Below are positions 33,589 to 41,276 of a stretch of DNA of 64,000 bases, piece after piece. Source of the DNA: a virus; the IMG/VR virus record IMGVR_UViG_3300020411_003736, positions 62,001-126,000 of that record; one strand, 5' to 3'. How positions within the stretch are numbered: the stretch's first letter is position 1; each line of letters opens with the position of its first letter. The position numbers and the translations under genes were made by a program. The notes under the pieces are model-generated. The model was not told the DNA's origin and did no database searches. It was given only the letters and a program-made list of their open reading frames with translations.

Positions 33589-35598
33589 TTAATTGGATTC
33601 CCCAACAGGAGGTATTTCATCTACCATAGGAACAATCTCGCAAACATCATTATTGCAAAATTTATCTACATCTGCCTCTTCACCCTCAACACCAACAAAA
33701 CTTAAATATTTAAGTTTTGAAACTTGGTCGTTATATTCATCTTCACTTATTGCTTCGTAGGGCATTTGTTTATAAGCTCCTAATGGATGTCTTGGTAATA
33801 ACGATATACCTTTTAATCTATATTGAAAATATTTCAGAACATGTGGTAGTTCTTCTGCTTCCGTTTCAGGATCGAATGTAGCAGTACAACTTACTTGATT
33901 ATCTGCCCAATGTCGTTGAAGAAAAGCGGCTAAACTGAATTGTTCCCAAATCGAAAGTTCAGCCGCAGTTCTTATACCCTCTCCAACATCAACTGGCACT
34001 TCTACCACCATTGTTGTATCCTCTGAACCAAATGCTGGTTCCACCTTATAATTTGCCTTCTTTAATGGTTCTATTAATTCTGAATGTTTTGATAATCTCA
34101 TTCTTCTTATATAAAATCTTGACTCTGGATAATGCATTCCAGGTGTTGCACCTACTAAAAGTGAAACCGTACCACTTGGTTTTACTGAAGTAGTTTTTAT
34201 TGACTTTGGTATAGCAAAGAAATCTGAATAAACCTCGTCCAATCTTTGAATCTCATTATATCCATTCTCTAACCAAGTTCTTAATTCTTCCATTCCATGT
34301 TTTGTAATAAACTGAGCAACACCACTAACAGAACAACCTATTCTTCTGTTTCTCAACATAACTCTGTTGGTTTCACTCCAATGTGTTTTACCTAATGTTA
34401 CAGTCTTAGCATACAAATAAGCATACTTTAGAGTTTTTTTATAGTCCTCTAATGAAGTATGATTATATGGAAATGTTTCCACTAAACAACACAACTCATA
34501 ACTTTCTAATGTTTGTTCCAAACAAGGATTACCACCCGCTGCTCTATGGTCTTTATCATCACCACCATTTTGCATACGAGAATATTTTTTCATATTCTCT
34601 AACCATGCAAATCCTGGTTCACCATTATCTGTAATTCTCTTACATATGTCAGTATAATCCATCCCAAGTTCTGCATATACTGAATTATTAGAAGTCCAAC
34701 CAAATTGTTCTCTATGTGGATTGGCTTGATAATTTTTTAAATCTAAATATTCATCTGAATCTGGATCTCCAAATACAATTTCAGCAGTTCTACGAACATT
34801 TCCTGCTACAACACACTTACCTATAAGGTTCATTATATCTACAATAGTAGTTACTGTAATTGGTTCACCACTATTTTTATCTAACACCTTTCTCACATCT
34901 TCATGTACTTCTTCCAATGGTTCGTATCCACTTGATACTCCACCAAAACCTTTTATTGGTTCTCCCGCACCTCTTATCTTTGTATAATCAAATTCCATTG
35001 GCGCTTGACCATGAAAATAACTCTCTAATAAAAGTTTCAGAGACTCTACCCAACCCTCACGAGTATCAGGTATTTCATAGACTTGTTCATCCCTATCCTT
35101 TTCCACCCCTTTGACTATTATCTCTCCTGCACCTTTGGTATCAAAACCAACTCCAACACCCAACATACTTGCATCCATAAGGAAACAGAAAGGTTTAGCA
35201 TAGTCTTCCTTTAGTGTAGATGTAGATACAAATGCACAATTATTTAATGCAGCATATAAATTTCTTTCTTCAGTTATAGCAGTTCCCATAGCCCATAACC
35301 CACGACCAGGTGGTAAGAATTTCATATAAAACATTCTATCATACATTTCTTGTGCTGATGCTTGTGCTCTCCAAGGATTCCACCCTAATTGATGAGATTC
35401 AATCCAATTCTTTTGCATATTGTAAGTACCTTCTACAACCCGTTGTACTGTCTCCCACCATCTTTCATTTTTACCATTTTCTTTAATTCGAGAATAAGTT
35501 CTCATATAAACCAATTCACCCAAACCGTTAAATCCGAATGGTGGTTTTTTTCTTTTATATTTAGAAACAAAATTCTCCGATAATGTAAATTTACTCAT
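33589..35598 (-). CDS. nrdJ: Class II (adenosylcobalamin-dependent) ribonucleotide reductase
   Basis: A 669-residue monomeric-type reductase. C121 (ALNNCAFVST), the NPCLE block (357-361) with C359 and Glu361, and C370/C371 correspond to the active-site cysteines and radical site of the Lactobacillus-type enzyme. SVKPSGTVSLLVGATPGMHYP is the conserved phosphate-binding region. The C-terminal pair C648 and C653 (CNNDVC) is the relay dithiol. It makes deoxynucleotides for phage DNA synthesis without oxygen, but needs vitamin B12 as adenosylcobalamin. T4 itself uses class Ia. The receptor gene follows 86 bases downstream on the same strand, so co-transcription is likely. Confidence 0.95.
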   Translation of the reverse strand: MSKFTLSENFVSKYKRKKPPFGFNGLGELVYMRTYSRIKENGKNERWWETVQRVVEGTYNMQKNWIESHQLGWNPWRAQASAQEMYDRMFYMKFLPPGRGLWAMGTAITEERNLYAALNNCAFVSTSTLKEDYAKPFCFLMDASMLGVGVGFDTKGAGEIIVKGVEKDRDEQVYEIPDTREGWVESLKLLLESYFHGQAPMEFDYTKIRGAGEPIKGFGGVSSGYEPLEEVHEDVRKVLDKNSGEPITVTTIVDIMNLIGKCVVAGNVRRTAEIVFGDPDSDEYLDLKNYQANPHREQFGWTSNNSVYAELGMDYTDICKRITDNGEPGFAWLENMKKYSRMQNGGDDKDHRAAGGNPCLEQTLESYELCCLVETFPYNHTSLEDYKKTLKYAYLYAKTVTLGKTHWSETNRVMLRNRRIGCSVSGVAQFITKHGMEELRTWLENGYNEIQRLDEVYSDFFAIPKSIKTTSVKPSGTVSLLVGATPGMHYPESRFYIRRMRLSKHSELIEPLKKANYKVEPAFGSEDTTMVVEVPVDVGEGIRTAAELSIWEQFSLAAFLQRHWADNQVSCTATFDPETEAEELPHVLKYFQYRLKGISLLPRHPLGAYKQMPYEAISEDEYNDQVSKLKYLSFVGVEGEEADVDKFCNNDVCEIVPMVDEIPPVGESN

Positions 35599-35658
35599 AT
35601 TGTACCTTAAAAACTATTAATATTAAAAATTGTATGTGGCCTTTCCTCATATAAATAT

Positions 35659-36426
35659 TCATCTATCTATCGTATTTCGACTAAATAATGATTTTATTCT
35701 TTTTATTTCCACATCTTCTATGTCCGCTTCTTTTGGATAAGGTAAGATAGGATGTTTTAAGTTTTTTAGTATTTTCCTCTTTTGTTTTTTACTACCTAAC
35801 AAATAAACATACCTATGTTTTCTCAATTCCTTTTTTATCCAAAAATCTTTCTCAACTAAGGTACTAATCTTCTCTATATCGTTTGTACCATAATAAGGGA
35901 ATATAGTTCGTGGATGTTGCCACTTACCATCCTCTTCCCATTTAAATAACCAACTATCCGATGGTCTTATTTTGTTACCCTGATACAACCAATTTGTTGC
36001 CTGATATATAGTCCCGACATGACCTTGTTGTGGATCTGAATATGATATCAAAGCTTTGATATCTTTTCTATTCTTCTTTAACCAATCAAAACTCTTTGAA
36101 ATAAACCAAGATTCAATATTTTTACCATAACCATCATGAACAAATAACCTTACCAACTCAAAAACAGATTCCCTCGGTATAATATCCGATATAGAAGCAC
36201 CAGTAAGCCTACCTATTGGATCACCATAACATATTGTACCAATTAACTCTTCTTCCGGCTCATCAAAAAATGGGTGTTCTTCACCCGTCAATCGATATAA
36301 ACCCAAAGCCACACTACATTTAGTCCATTGTGCAGAATAGTGATATTTTATAATCATATTCTTTGCTAACGATTTTGGTATCTTCCTAATAGACAATTTA
36401 GTTTTATCAAAATACTCAATCATCAC
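35659..36426 (-). CDS. Mom-like DNA-modification acyltransferase candidate (copy 2)
   Basis: The 255-residue protein has the blocks IIKYHYSAQWTKCSVALGLYR, EEELIGTICYGDPIGR, VFELVRLFVHDGYGKNIESWFISKSFDWLK and LISYSDPQQGHVGTIYQATNWLYQG. These align with the 207-residue protein at 23694-24317 (HHYS, ELRRL, SFADxxxGHxGxIYKATN). The order and the GHVGTIYQATNW motif fit the Mom family, which transfers a carbamoylmethyl group to adenine in phage Mu. It overlaps the gp41 helicase gene by 11 bases, which suggests expression with the replication genes. The C-terminus is very rich in Lys. Function is inferred. Confidence 0.6.
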   Translation of the reverse strand: MMIEYFDKTKLSIRKIPKSLAKNMIIKYHYSAQWTKCSVALGLYRLTGEEHPFFDEPEEELIGTICYGDPIGRLTGASISDIIPRESVFELVRLFVHDGYGKNIESWFISKSFDWLKKNRKDIKALISYSDPQQGHVGTIYQATNWLYQGNKIRPSDSWLFKWEEDGKWQHPRTIFPYYGTNDIEKISTLVEKDFWIKKELRKHRYVYLLGSKKQKRKILKNLKHPILPYPKEADIEDVEIKRIKSLFSRNTIDR

Positions 36427-37780
36427 TCATCAAATCATCATAACGAGCAGATAACATCTGTTTTGCTTGATTATCTCTATTGTTGATTTTGTGTTGAACA
36501 TCCTTACCCTGTACAGAGTTACTTTCGAAAATTTCTATCTTACCAATATTTGTATTGATACGAGCTGGATAAGTTAAACCATCAGGACCAAATCTGTTTT
36601 TGATTACATGAAACCTACCTGTATTACCTATTTTATCTTCAATCTTACGACTTAGTGACATTACAAAATCCGCTGTCATCACTTTAGCATAACTTTCAGC
36701 AACTTTACTAGCCTCAATCACATCTTCATCCAACGCACTTCTATTTGCCTGTGATGCTGTCCATACTGGAACTTGTAACTCACCCGCAAGTCCTCGTAAA
36801 TCTTCATATATGTTACCTAATGCATGTCTCATCTCTTGTGACTTATGAACATCTCTCATAATATCAGCATAATCCACCAATACCATATCTACCTTTTCTC
36901 CGAATGTCGTAACCTTTTTTAAATGCGCTGATAAGGTATTAACTGTACAAGATTTGGTCGGATAATATTTAATCGTTAGATTACCCTTTAGTTTGAATAG
37001 TTTTTCCATCACTTCTTCTTTATGATACTTTAGGTTTTGACTCTCCACTCCACTAAAAATACTATCATATCTTAACCCAACATAAGCCTCATTCAACTCT
37101 AATGTATAATGTACCACATTTAATCCTTGTGATAAAGCATAAGCACCCATAGCACTCAATACCCAAGACTTACCAATACCAGCAGGTGCCACAACAACAC
37201 CCAACTCACCGGCACCCAATCCACCTTGCATCAATTCATTCATTATATCCCAAGGAGTTGGTGATGTAACACGAGCAGATTCTTCATATCTAGCATCAAT
37301 ATCCACTAAATAATCGTGACCTAAATTTCTCTCAACACCAGCTTGCATAGCAGTATCAATCAAACTTTTAATTTCATCACTATCACCATCGATTTCCAAT
37401 ATCTGTGCTGATTTAATTATAGCATCTTTTAATACCTGTGACTTATGGAAATCCAAAGCCTTATCTTTCACATAATCTAAATCCGCGGCTTCAGTATTTT
37501 TATATACATCCTTTAAGACTTCCTTTATATTAACTTGTAAATTTTCAGATTCTATTTCACTTATTTTTATCTTAAAAACTTCCATCGTTATGGTGTCTTT
37601 ATAATCCGTATAATACTGATGTATTTCCTTCAACACCCATTGGAAAGCCTCATTCCCTAAATATTTTGCATCTAATATGTCGTGAATTTGTTCTAAGAAT
37701 AATTTATCAGTCATCAAACAAACTAAAAACTTAGTCTGAAAACTATATCCAAATGTTGAAATATTTTTTGCTTTACTCAT
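36416..37780 (-). CDS. gp41: Replicative DNA helicase (gp41/DnaB-like)
   Basis: A 454-residue RecA-fold helicase. A helical N-terminal domain is followed by GELGVVVAPAGIGKSWVLSAMG with Walker A at about residue 200, NVVHYTLELNEAYVGLRYD (motif H1a), VDMVLVDYADIMRD (Walker B) and VPVWTASQANRSA (motif H3). It forms the hexamer that unwinds DNA ahead of gp43. The T4 protein is 475 residues. The gene overlaps the 5'-nuclease gene by four bases. A gp59 helicase loader was not found in the window. Confidence 0.92.
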   Translation of the reverse strand: MSKAKNISTFGYSFQTKFLVCLMTDKLFLEQIHDILDAKYLGNEAFQWVLKEIHQYYTDYKDTITMEVFKIKISEIESENLQVNIKEVLKDVYKNTEAADLDYVKDKALDFHKSQVLKDAIIKSAQILEIDGDSDEIKSLIDTAMQAGVERNLGHDYLVDIDARYEESARVTSPTPWDIMNELMQGGLGAGELGVVVAPAGIGKSWVLSAMGAYALSQGLNVVHYTLELNEAYVGLRYDSIFSGVESQNLKYHKEEVMEKLFKLKGNLTIKYYPTKSCTVNTLSAHLKKVTTFGEKVDMVLVDYADIMRDVHKSQEMRHALGNIYEDLRGLAGELQVPVWTASQANRSALDEDVIEASKVAESYAKVMTADFVMSLSRKIEDKIGNTGRFHVIKNRFGPDGLTYPARINTNIGKIEIFESNSVQGKDVQHKINNRDNQAKQMLSARYDDLMSDD

Positions 37781-38823
37781 TTATTATTCCAATAATGTTG
37801 TAACAACATAAACTCAGTTATCCAATTATCAAAATTAGGTATATGACTCCACAACTTATCTTCAACCATCAATCGTTGTAATTTATATTTAGTAAGATTT
37901 GGTTCATATTCCCTAACAGCATCTGTTATCTTCAACTTCACATGATTTGGTATATCAGGATCTTGTAACTGCATCAATATATAATTTCTCTTCACAACCA
38001 ATTCATTTTCTTTAATTATATTGGAAATTCTAGTAGATTTGGAATTTGCACTATCTATCAACATCTTAACATCAAACTTCTCATTTTCACTCAATATTGG
38101 AAATTCCTTTATTATTGATTTTACACCAACACCACGTACACCAGATATTCTATCTGATTTATCCCCTTCCACAGTTCTACAAGTTAACATATTTTGTGGA
38201 TAAACTCCAAACTCTTTTCTAACCAATTCCTCATTATATGTTATTTTCTTTGTAGGTGAATATAATTGAACTCTATCGGAAACCAATTGCAAAAAGTCTT
38301 TATCAGTTGACATAATAGTACACTTTGAATCTTTCAATGTGGTGTTAGTTAAATATGCAATAACATCATCAGCCTCTACACCATCTGCAGATATTACTGT
38401 TATTGGTAGGTGTTCTAAATACTCCAATAACCTAACTATTTGAATTCGTAAAGATTGAGCCTCATCCGTTGGTGTCATTGTCCAATCAACTCTACGATTT
38501 AGTCTAGAACTAACACCTCTACCCTGCTTATACTCTGGATATATTTTTCGGCGTTTTTTAGCCCCACCTTTACCATCAAATACAATTATGCAACGAGTTG
38601 GTTTAAATTGATTTATACCAAAACGAATAGACTTTAGAAAACCAACTATACCACCAACATGACTACCATCCTCATTCATAGATGGATTTACAGCGAAAGC
38701 TCTGATAAAAGTATTCAGACCATCTGATATGAATATGTGTTCATCTGGCTTTCTGCTTGTTGGTTTTGTTTCTACATCTGATTCGTATTGTTTATATAAC
38801 TTAGAAAGCGACTTCTTACTCAT
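37777..38823 (-). CDS. rnh: 5'-3' exonuclease / RNase H (T4 Rnh-like, FEN family)
   Basis: This 348-residue protein starts with a disordered basic leader, then HIFISDGLNTFIRAF (first metal Asp), CIIVFDGKGGAKKRRKIYPEYKQGR, and GVEADDVIAYLT with the E-ADD cluster. CTIMSTDKDFLQLVSD and EGDKSDRISGVRGVGVKSIIKEF with a helix-hairpin-helix follow. These are the metal-binding and DNA-binding motifs of T4 RNase H, which removes primer RNA on the lagging strand. It overlaps uvsX by eight bases. Confidence 0.92.
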   Translation of the reverse strand: MSKKSLSKLYKQYESDVETKPTSRKPDEHIFISDGLNTFIRAFAVNPSMNEDGSHVGGIVGFLKSIRFGINQFKPTRCIIVFDGKGGAKKRRKIYPEYKQGRGVSSRLNRRVDWTMTPTDEAQSLRIQIVRLLEYLEHLPITVISADGVEADDVIAYLTNTTLKDSKCTIMSTDKDFLQLVSDRVQLYSPTKKITYNEELVRKEFGVYPQNMLTCRTVEGDKSDRISGVRGVGVKSIIKEFPILSENEKFDVKMLIDSANSKSTRISNIIKENELVVKRNYILMQLQDPDIPNHVKLKITDAVREYEPNLTKYKLQRLMVEDKLWSHIPNFDNWITEFMLLQHYWNNK

Positions 38824-39925
38824 CTACAAATTCATCTGAAGTAGAAACATCATCTATGCCAAGTTTAGCCGAATCATATTTCAATATTAATTTATCACAA
38901 ATTAAATCATACACATATTTTTGTGTATCTTCATCAGCCATCAAAGCACCCCAATCTTTGGATTGAAACTTATGTTCCTTTCCATCTTGGTCTTCAAATG
39001 TGTACCAAGCACCAGCTTGTTTGATAAGTTTGTGGTCTTTCAATACAGTCAACCAACTACCAAAATCATCAATACCTTTATCGAAGTATAATTGGAAATC
39101 AGCACTTCTCAATGGTGGACCTAACCTATTCTTTATAATCTGAGCCCTTATCTTAATACCAACAGTATCTTTTTTAGTATCTTTAATTTGTCCAACATTC
39201 TTCAACCTAACACGAGTAGAAGCGTGGAATGGTAATGCCTTTCCACCACTTGTTGTCCAAGGGTCTCCAAACATTACACCAAGTTTTTGTCGAAGTTGAT
39301 TTGTAAAAATCAAACATACTTTTTGTCGAGCAATCATCTGAGTTGTTTTTCTCATAGCCTTTGATAAGACAATTGCCTTTGAGGTAGCCCAACCATCTTT
39401 GTCGAAGTCAGCATCCATCTCCACCTTAGTGGAAGCAGCAGCCAAACTATCGACTAATATTGTAACTAACCTATCTTTGCTTGATTCTCTAATCTTTGTA
39501 ACGATTGCTTCAATGGTATCAAATATTTCTTCAACAGTCTCTAAGTGTACATACAACATATTTTGTGTATCAACACCTATTGCTTGTAAAAATTCAGCTG
39601 AAACAGCAGACTCAGTATCTATATAGACAGCAAGTCCACCTTTCTTTTGAGTAGAAGCAAGAGCGTGAGCACCAATCAAAGATTTACCACTACCTTCTAA
39701 CCCATTAAGTTCTGTAATCCTACCAGCAGCCAAACCACCATTGGGGCGATTTGATATTGCTAAATCCATCAATGTAGAACCTGTGGAAATCCAATCTGTC
39801 ACATCAGTTGGTGTTTCACTAACACCATCTAAAAAATAAGCAACCTGATGTGTCTTTGATTGTTTATTTAACTCATTTGCTATAACTCCAGCCAAATCGT
39901 CACGATTTTCGTTTTTATTTGCCAT
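38816..39925 (-). CDS. uvsX: RecA-like recombinase (UvsX)
   Basis: The 369-residue protein has GLEGSGKS as Walker A (75-82), AVYIDTESAVSAEFLQAIGVD, a Walker B at TILVDSLAAAS, and FTNQLRQKLGVMFGDPWTTSGGKALPF, the L2-type loop with the conserved G-GKALPF. Length is close to T4 UvsX (about 390). It catalyses strand exchange for recombination-dependent replication and repair, working with gp32. The 77-base leader after gp32 contains strong hairpins, and the ribosome binding site AAGGA may be tied up in them. Confidence 0.95.
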   Translation of the reverse strand: MANKNENRDDLAGVIANELNKQSKTHQVAYFLDGVSETPTDVTDWISTGSTLMDLAISNRPNGGLAAGRITELNGLEGSGKSLIGAHALASTQKKGGLAVYIDTESAVSAEFLQAIGVDTQNMLYVHLETVEEIFDTIEAIVTKIRESSKDRLVTILVDSLAAASTKVEMDADFDKDGWATSKAIVLSKAMRKTTQMIARQKVCLIFTNQLRQKLGVMFGDPWTTSGGKALPFHASTRVRLKNVGQIKDTKKDTVGIKIRAQIIKNRLGPPLRSADFQLYFDKGIDDFGSWLTVLKDHKLIKQAGAWYTFEDQDGKEHKFQSKDWGALMADEDTQKYVYDLICDKLILKYDSAKLGIDDVSTSDEFVDE

Positions 39926-39928
39926 AAC

Positions 39929-39981
39929 TTTCCTTATAAGTTTGAGGTGGCGGATAAAAGGAGGAAAAAGTCCACCACCTC
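39929..39981 (-). promoter_or_regulatory. Structured leader of uvsX, loop complementary to its ribosome binding site
   Basis: GAGGTGGTGGA (39981-39971) pairs with TCCGCCACCTC (39954-39944) in an 11-bp stem with one G-U pair. The 16-base pyrimidine-rich loop includes TTTCCT (39967-39962), perfectly complementary to AGGAAA (39934-39929) in the ribosome binding region. This could form a loop-to-site pseudoknot. No U tract follows, so it is not a plain terminator. Confidence 0.5.
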
Positions 39982-39985
39982 ATTA

Positions 39986-40001
39986 ATCCGATTTATCGGA
40001 T
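39986..40001 (-). repeat. Short hairpin after gp32
   Basis: ATCCGAT and ATCGGAT form a 7-bp inverted repeat separated by TT, one base after the gp32 stop codon. It may stabilise or weakly terminate the gp32 message. Confidence 0.45.
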
Positions 40002-40002
40002 A

Positions 40003-40764
40003 TTAACTATTGAACAATTTATCGAAATCATCTTCCACTTTTGTGTTAGATGATTCTGTAGTTGAAACCATTTCCTTCGCAGGTACAGTCTCTTCTTTCT
40101 TTTCTTCAACAGCTGATGGATTTAGGAAATTCTGAAGATGATCCTTCAACTCATCATATGTTGGTTCAGTGAAAAGTTCTGCGTAGTTCGCTTGTTCTTC
40201 CAATAACTTTTTCTGCATTTTGGCATCATCAACCAATTCAGTCTGATTTGGTTTTACACGAATGGTAGTTTTACCATATTGATTACCAGCTTCTGCAGGG
40301 GTTTGTCGTTCTACAACGATATCACGACCTGTCATAGGATCTGAAATATCACCATAATCTGGATCGGCTATGATACCAAGAAGTTCTTGATATACGGTTT
40401 TACCGAATCCCCAAAACTTAACACCCTCAGATTCCTCTCCACGAACAATTACAGGTGCAAAAGTTCTCATCTTTGGTTCGATTCTCTTACCTTGAATCCA
40501 TTCATCTTTGTCACCTGATGATTTTAGTTTATCAGCAAATTGCTGAACAGGATCTGGTCTACCAAAAGATTGTGGTGATAATACAGTTTTGTTTGGTACT
40601 AAACTGTAGTGAAAAAACAATTCAATAAATGGATTGTCTTTATTATGTGCATAAGGAACTATTCTAATTTGAGTTTTTCCTGGTTGCGGTTTCCAAATAA
40701 GCGAAGCAGTGCTGCTTGTATTTTGTAACTGGTTTAATCTGGACTTGATTGCATTTATATCCAT
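40003..40764 (-). CDS. gp32: Single-stranded DNA-binding protein (gp32-like)
   Basis: A 253-residue protein at the expected place upstream of uvsX. IWKPQPGKTQIRIVPY and ELFFHYSLVPNKTVLSPQSFGRPDP open the OB-type core, and FAPVIVRGEESEGVKFWGFGKTVYQELL and GRDIVVER continue it. The acidic tail (VEDDFDKLFNS) matches the protein-interaction tail of T4 gp32. No cysteine is present, so the zinc site of T4 gp32 (His and three Cys) is absent. It would coat single strands and organise gp43, gp41 and UvsX. A long AU-rich leader precedes it. Confidence 0.9.
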   Translation of the reverse strand: MDINAIKSRLNQLQNTSSTASLIWKPQPGKTQIRIVPYAHNKDNPFIELFFHYSLVPNKTVLSPQSFGRPDPVQQFADKLKSSGDKDEWIQGKRIEPKMRTFAPVIVRGEESEGVKFWGFGKTVYQELLGIIADPDYGDISDPMTGRDIVVERQTPAEAGNQYGKTTIRVKPNQTELVDDAKMQKKLLEEQANYAELFTEPTYDELKDHLQNFLNPSAVEEKKEETVPAKEMVSTTESSNTKVEDDFDKLFNS

Positions 40765-40796
40765 TATTATTCTCCTAGTTATGTTTAAGGTTTATT

Positions 40797-40820
40797 ATCT
40801 ATTAATAAGTATCAATAGAT
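40797..40820 (-). promoter_or_regulatory. AU-rich leader hairpin of gp32
   Basis: ATCTATT and AATAGAT form a 7-bp inverted repeat with a ten-base loop in the 106-base leader. The surrounding sequence is A/U-rich and otherwise unstructured. T4 gp32 represses its own translation by binding an unstructured leader next to a folded element; a similar role here is a guess. Confidence 0.3.
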
Positions 40821-40836
40821 TTATTTTATTGTTTAT

Positions 40837-40865
40837 AATATACAAACTTTTCTAATGAAAAACAA
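40837..40865 (-). promoter_or_regulatory. Possible sigma70-type promoter for gp32
   Basis: On the coding strand TTGTTT (40865-40860), 17 bases, then TATATT (40842-40837). The -10 is close to consensus and the -35 is half matched. It would give a leader of about 65 bases. Confidence 0.4.
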
Positions 40866-40870
40866 GAGTT

Positions 40871-41266
40871 TTATATGTTTATTATTTTTAATATTCTCGT
40901 TGGTATAACTGATAACCCTTCTTTGTTAGTTATCAATATTTTATTACTATAGACATCCCATGGTATTTCCAGTTTAGGATCCAATATCCCATTATTTATA
41001 TTTTTAATTATCTCATTCAATGCATTAATAGTATAAAGAGTATTGGTTAATTTTTTTCTATGTAATGATATGGTTTTACTAACCAATGCAAAATCTAATT
41101 GTTCATTACACTCTACATTATAAGTACATACCAATTCATGATTTTTTTCTTCATTTTGAAGAACATAAATTTTCTCATAAACTATGGTAAAATGTTTAGT
41201 TATATCAGCTATAGTCTGCTCTAAATTTCTTTTATTCGTAAAAGAACACAATAATTGAGTTTTCAT
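40871..41266 (-). CDS. Hypothetical protein, 131 residues
   Basis: A protein with alternating strands and helices (TQLLCSFTNKRNLEQTIADITKHF, then YVLQNEEKNHELVCTYNV, and a C-terminal VIPTRILKIINI). Length and position beside gp32 are like those of small conserved proteins in marine T4-like phages. I cannot name a family. It follows the 699-residue unknown gene by ten bases. Confidence 0.55.
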   Translation of the reverse strand: MKTQLLCSFTNKRNLEQTIADITKHFTIVYEKIYVLQNEEKNHELVCTYNVECNEQLDFALVSKTISLHRKKLTNTLYTINALNEIIKNINNGILDPKLEIPWDVYSNKILITNKEGLSVIPTRILKIINI

Positions 41267-41276
41267 ATAAATCTCT

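Noticed and set aside
35599-35658. An 18-codon ORF starting at an ATG within TATTTATATGAGG upstream of nrdJ
   Set aside because: Too short, no conserved features, and the ATG sits inside the AT-rich element; treated as chance.
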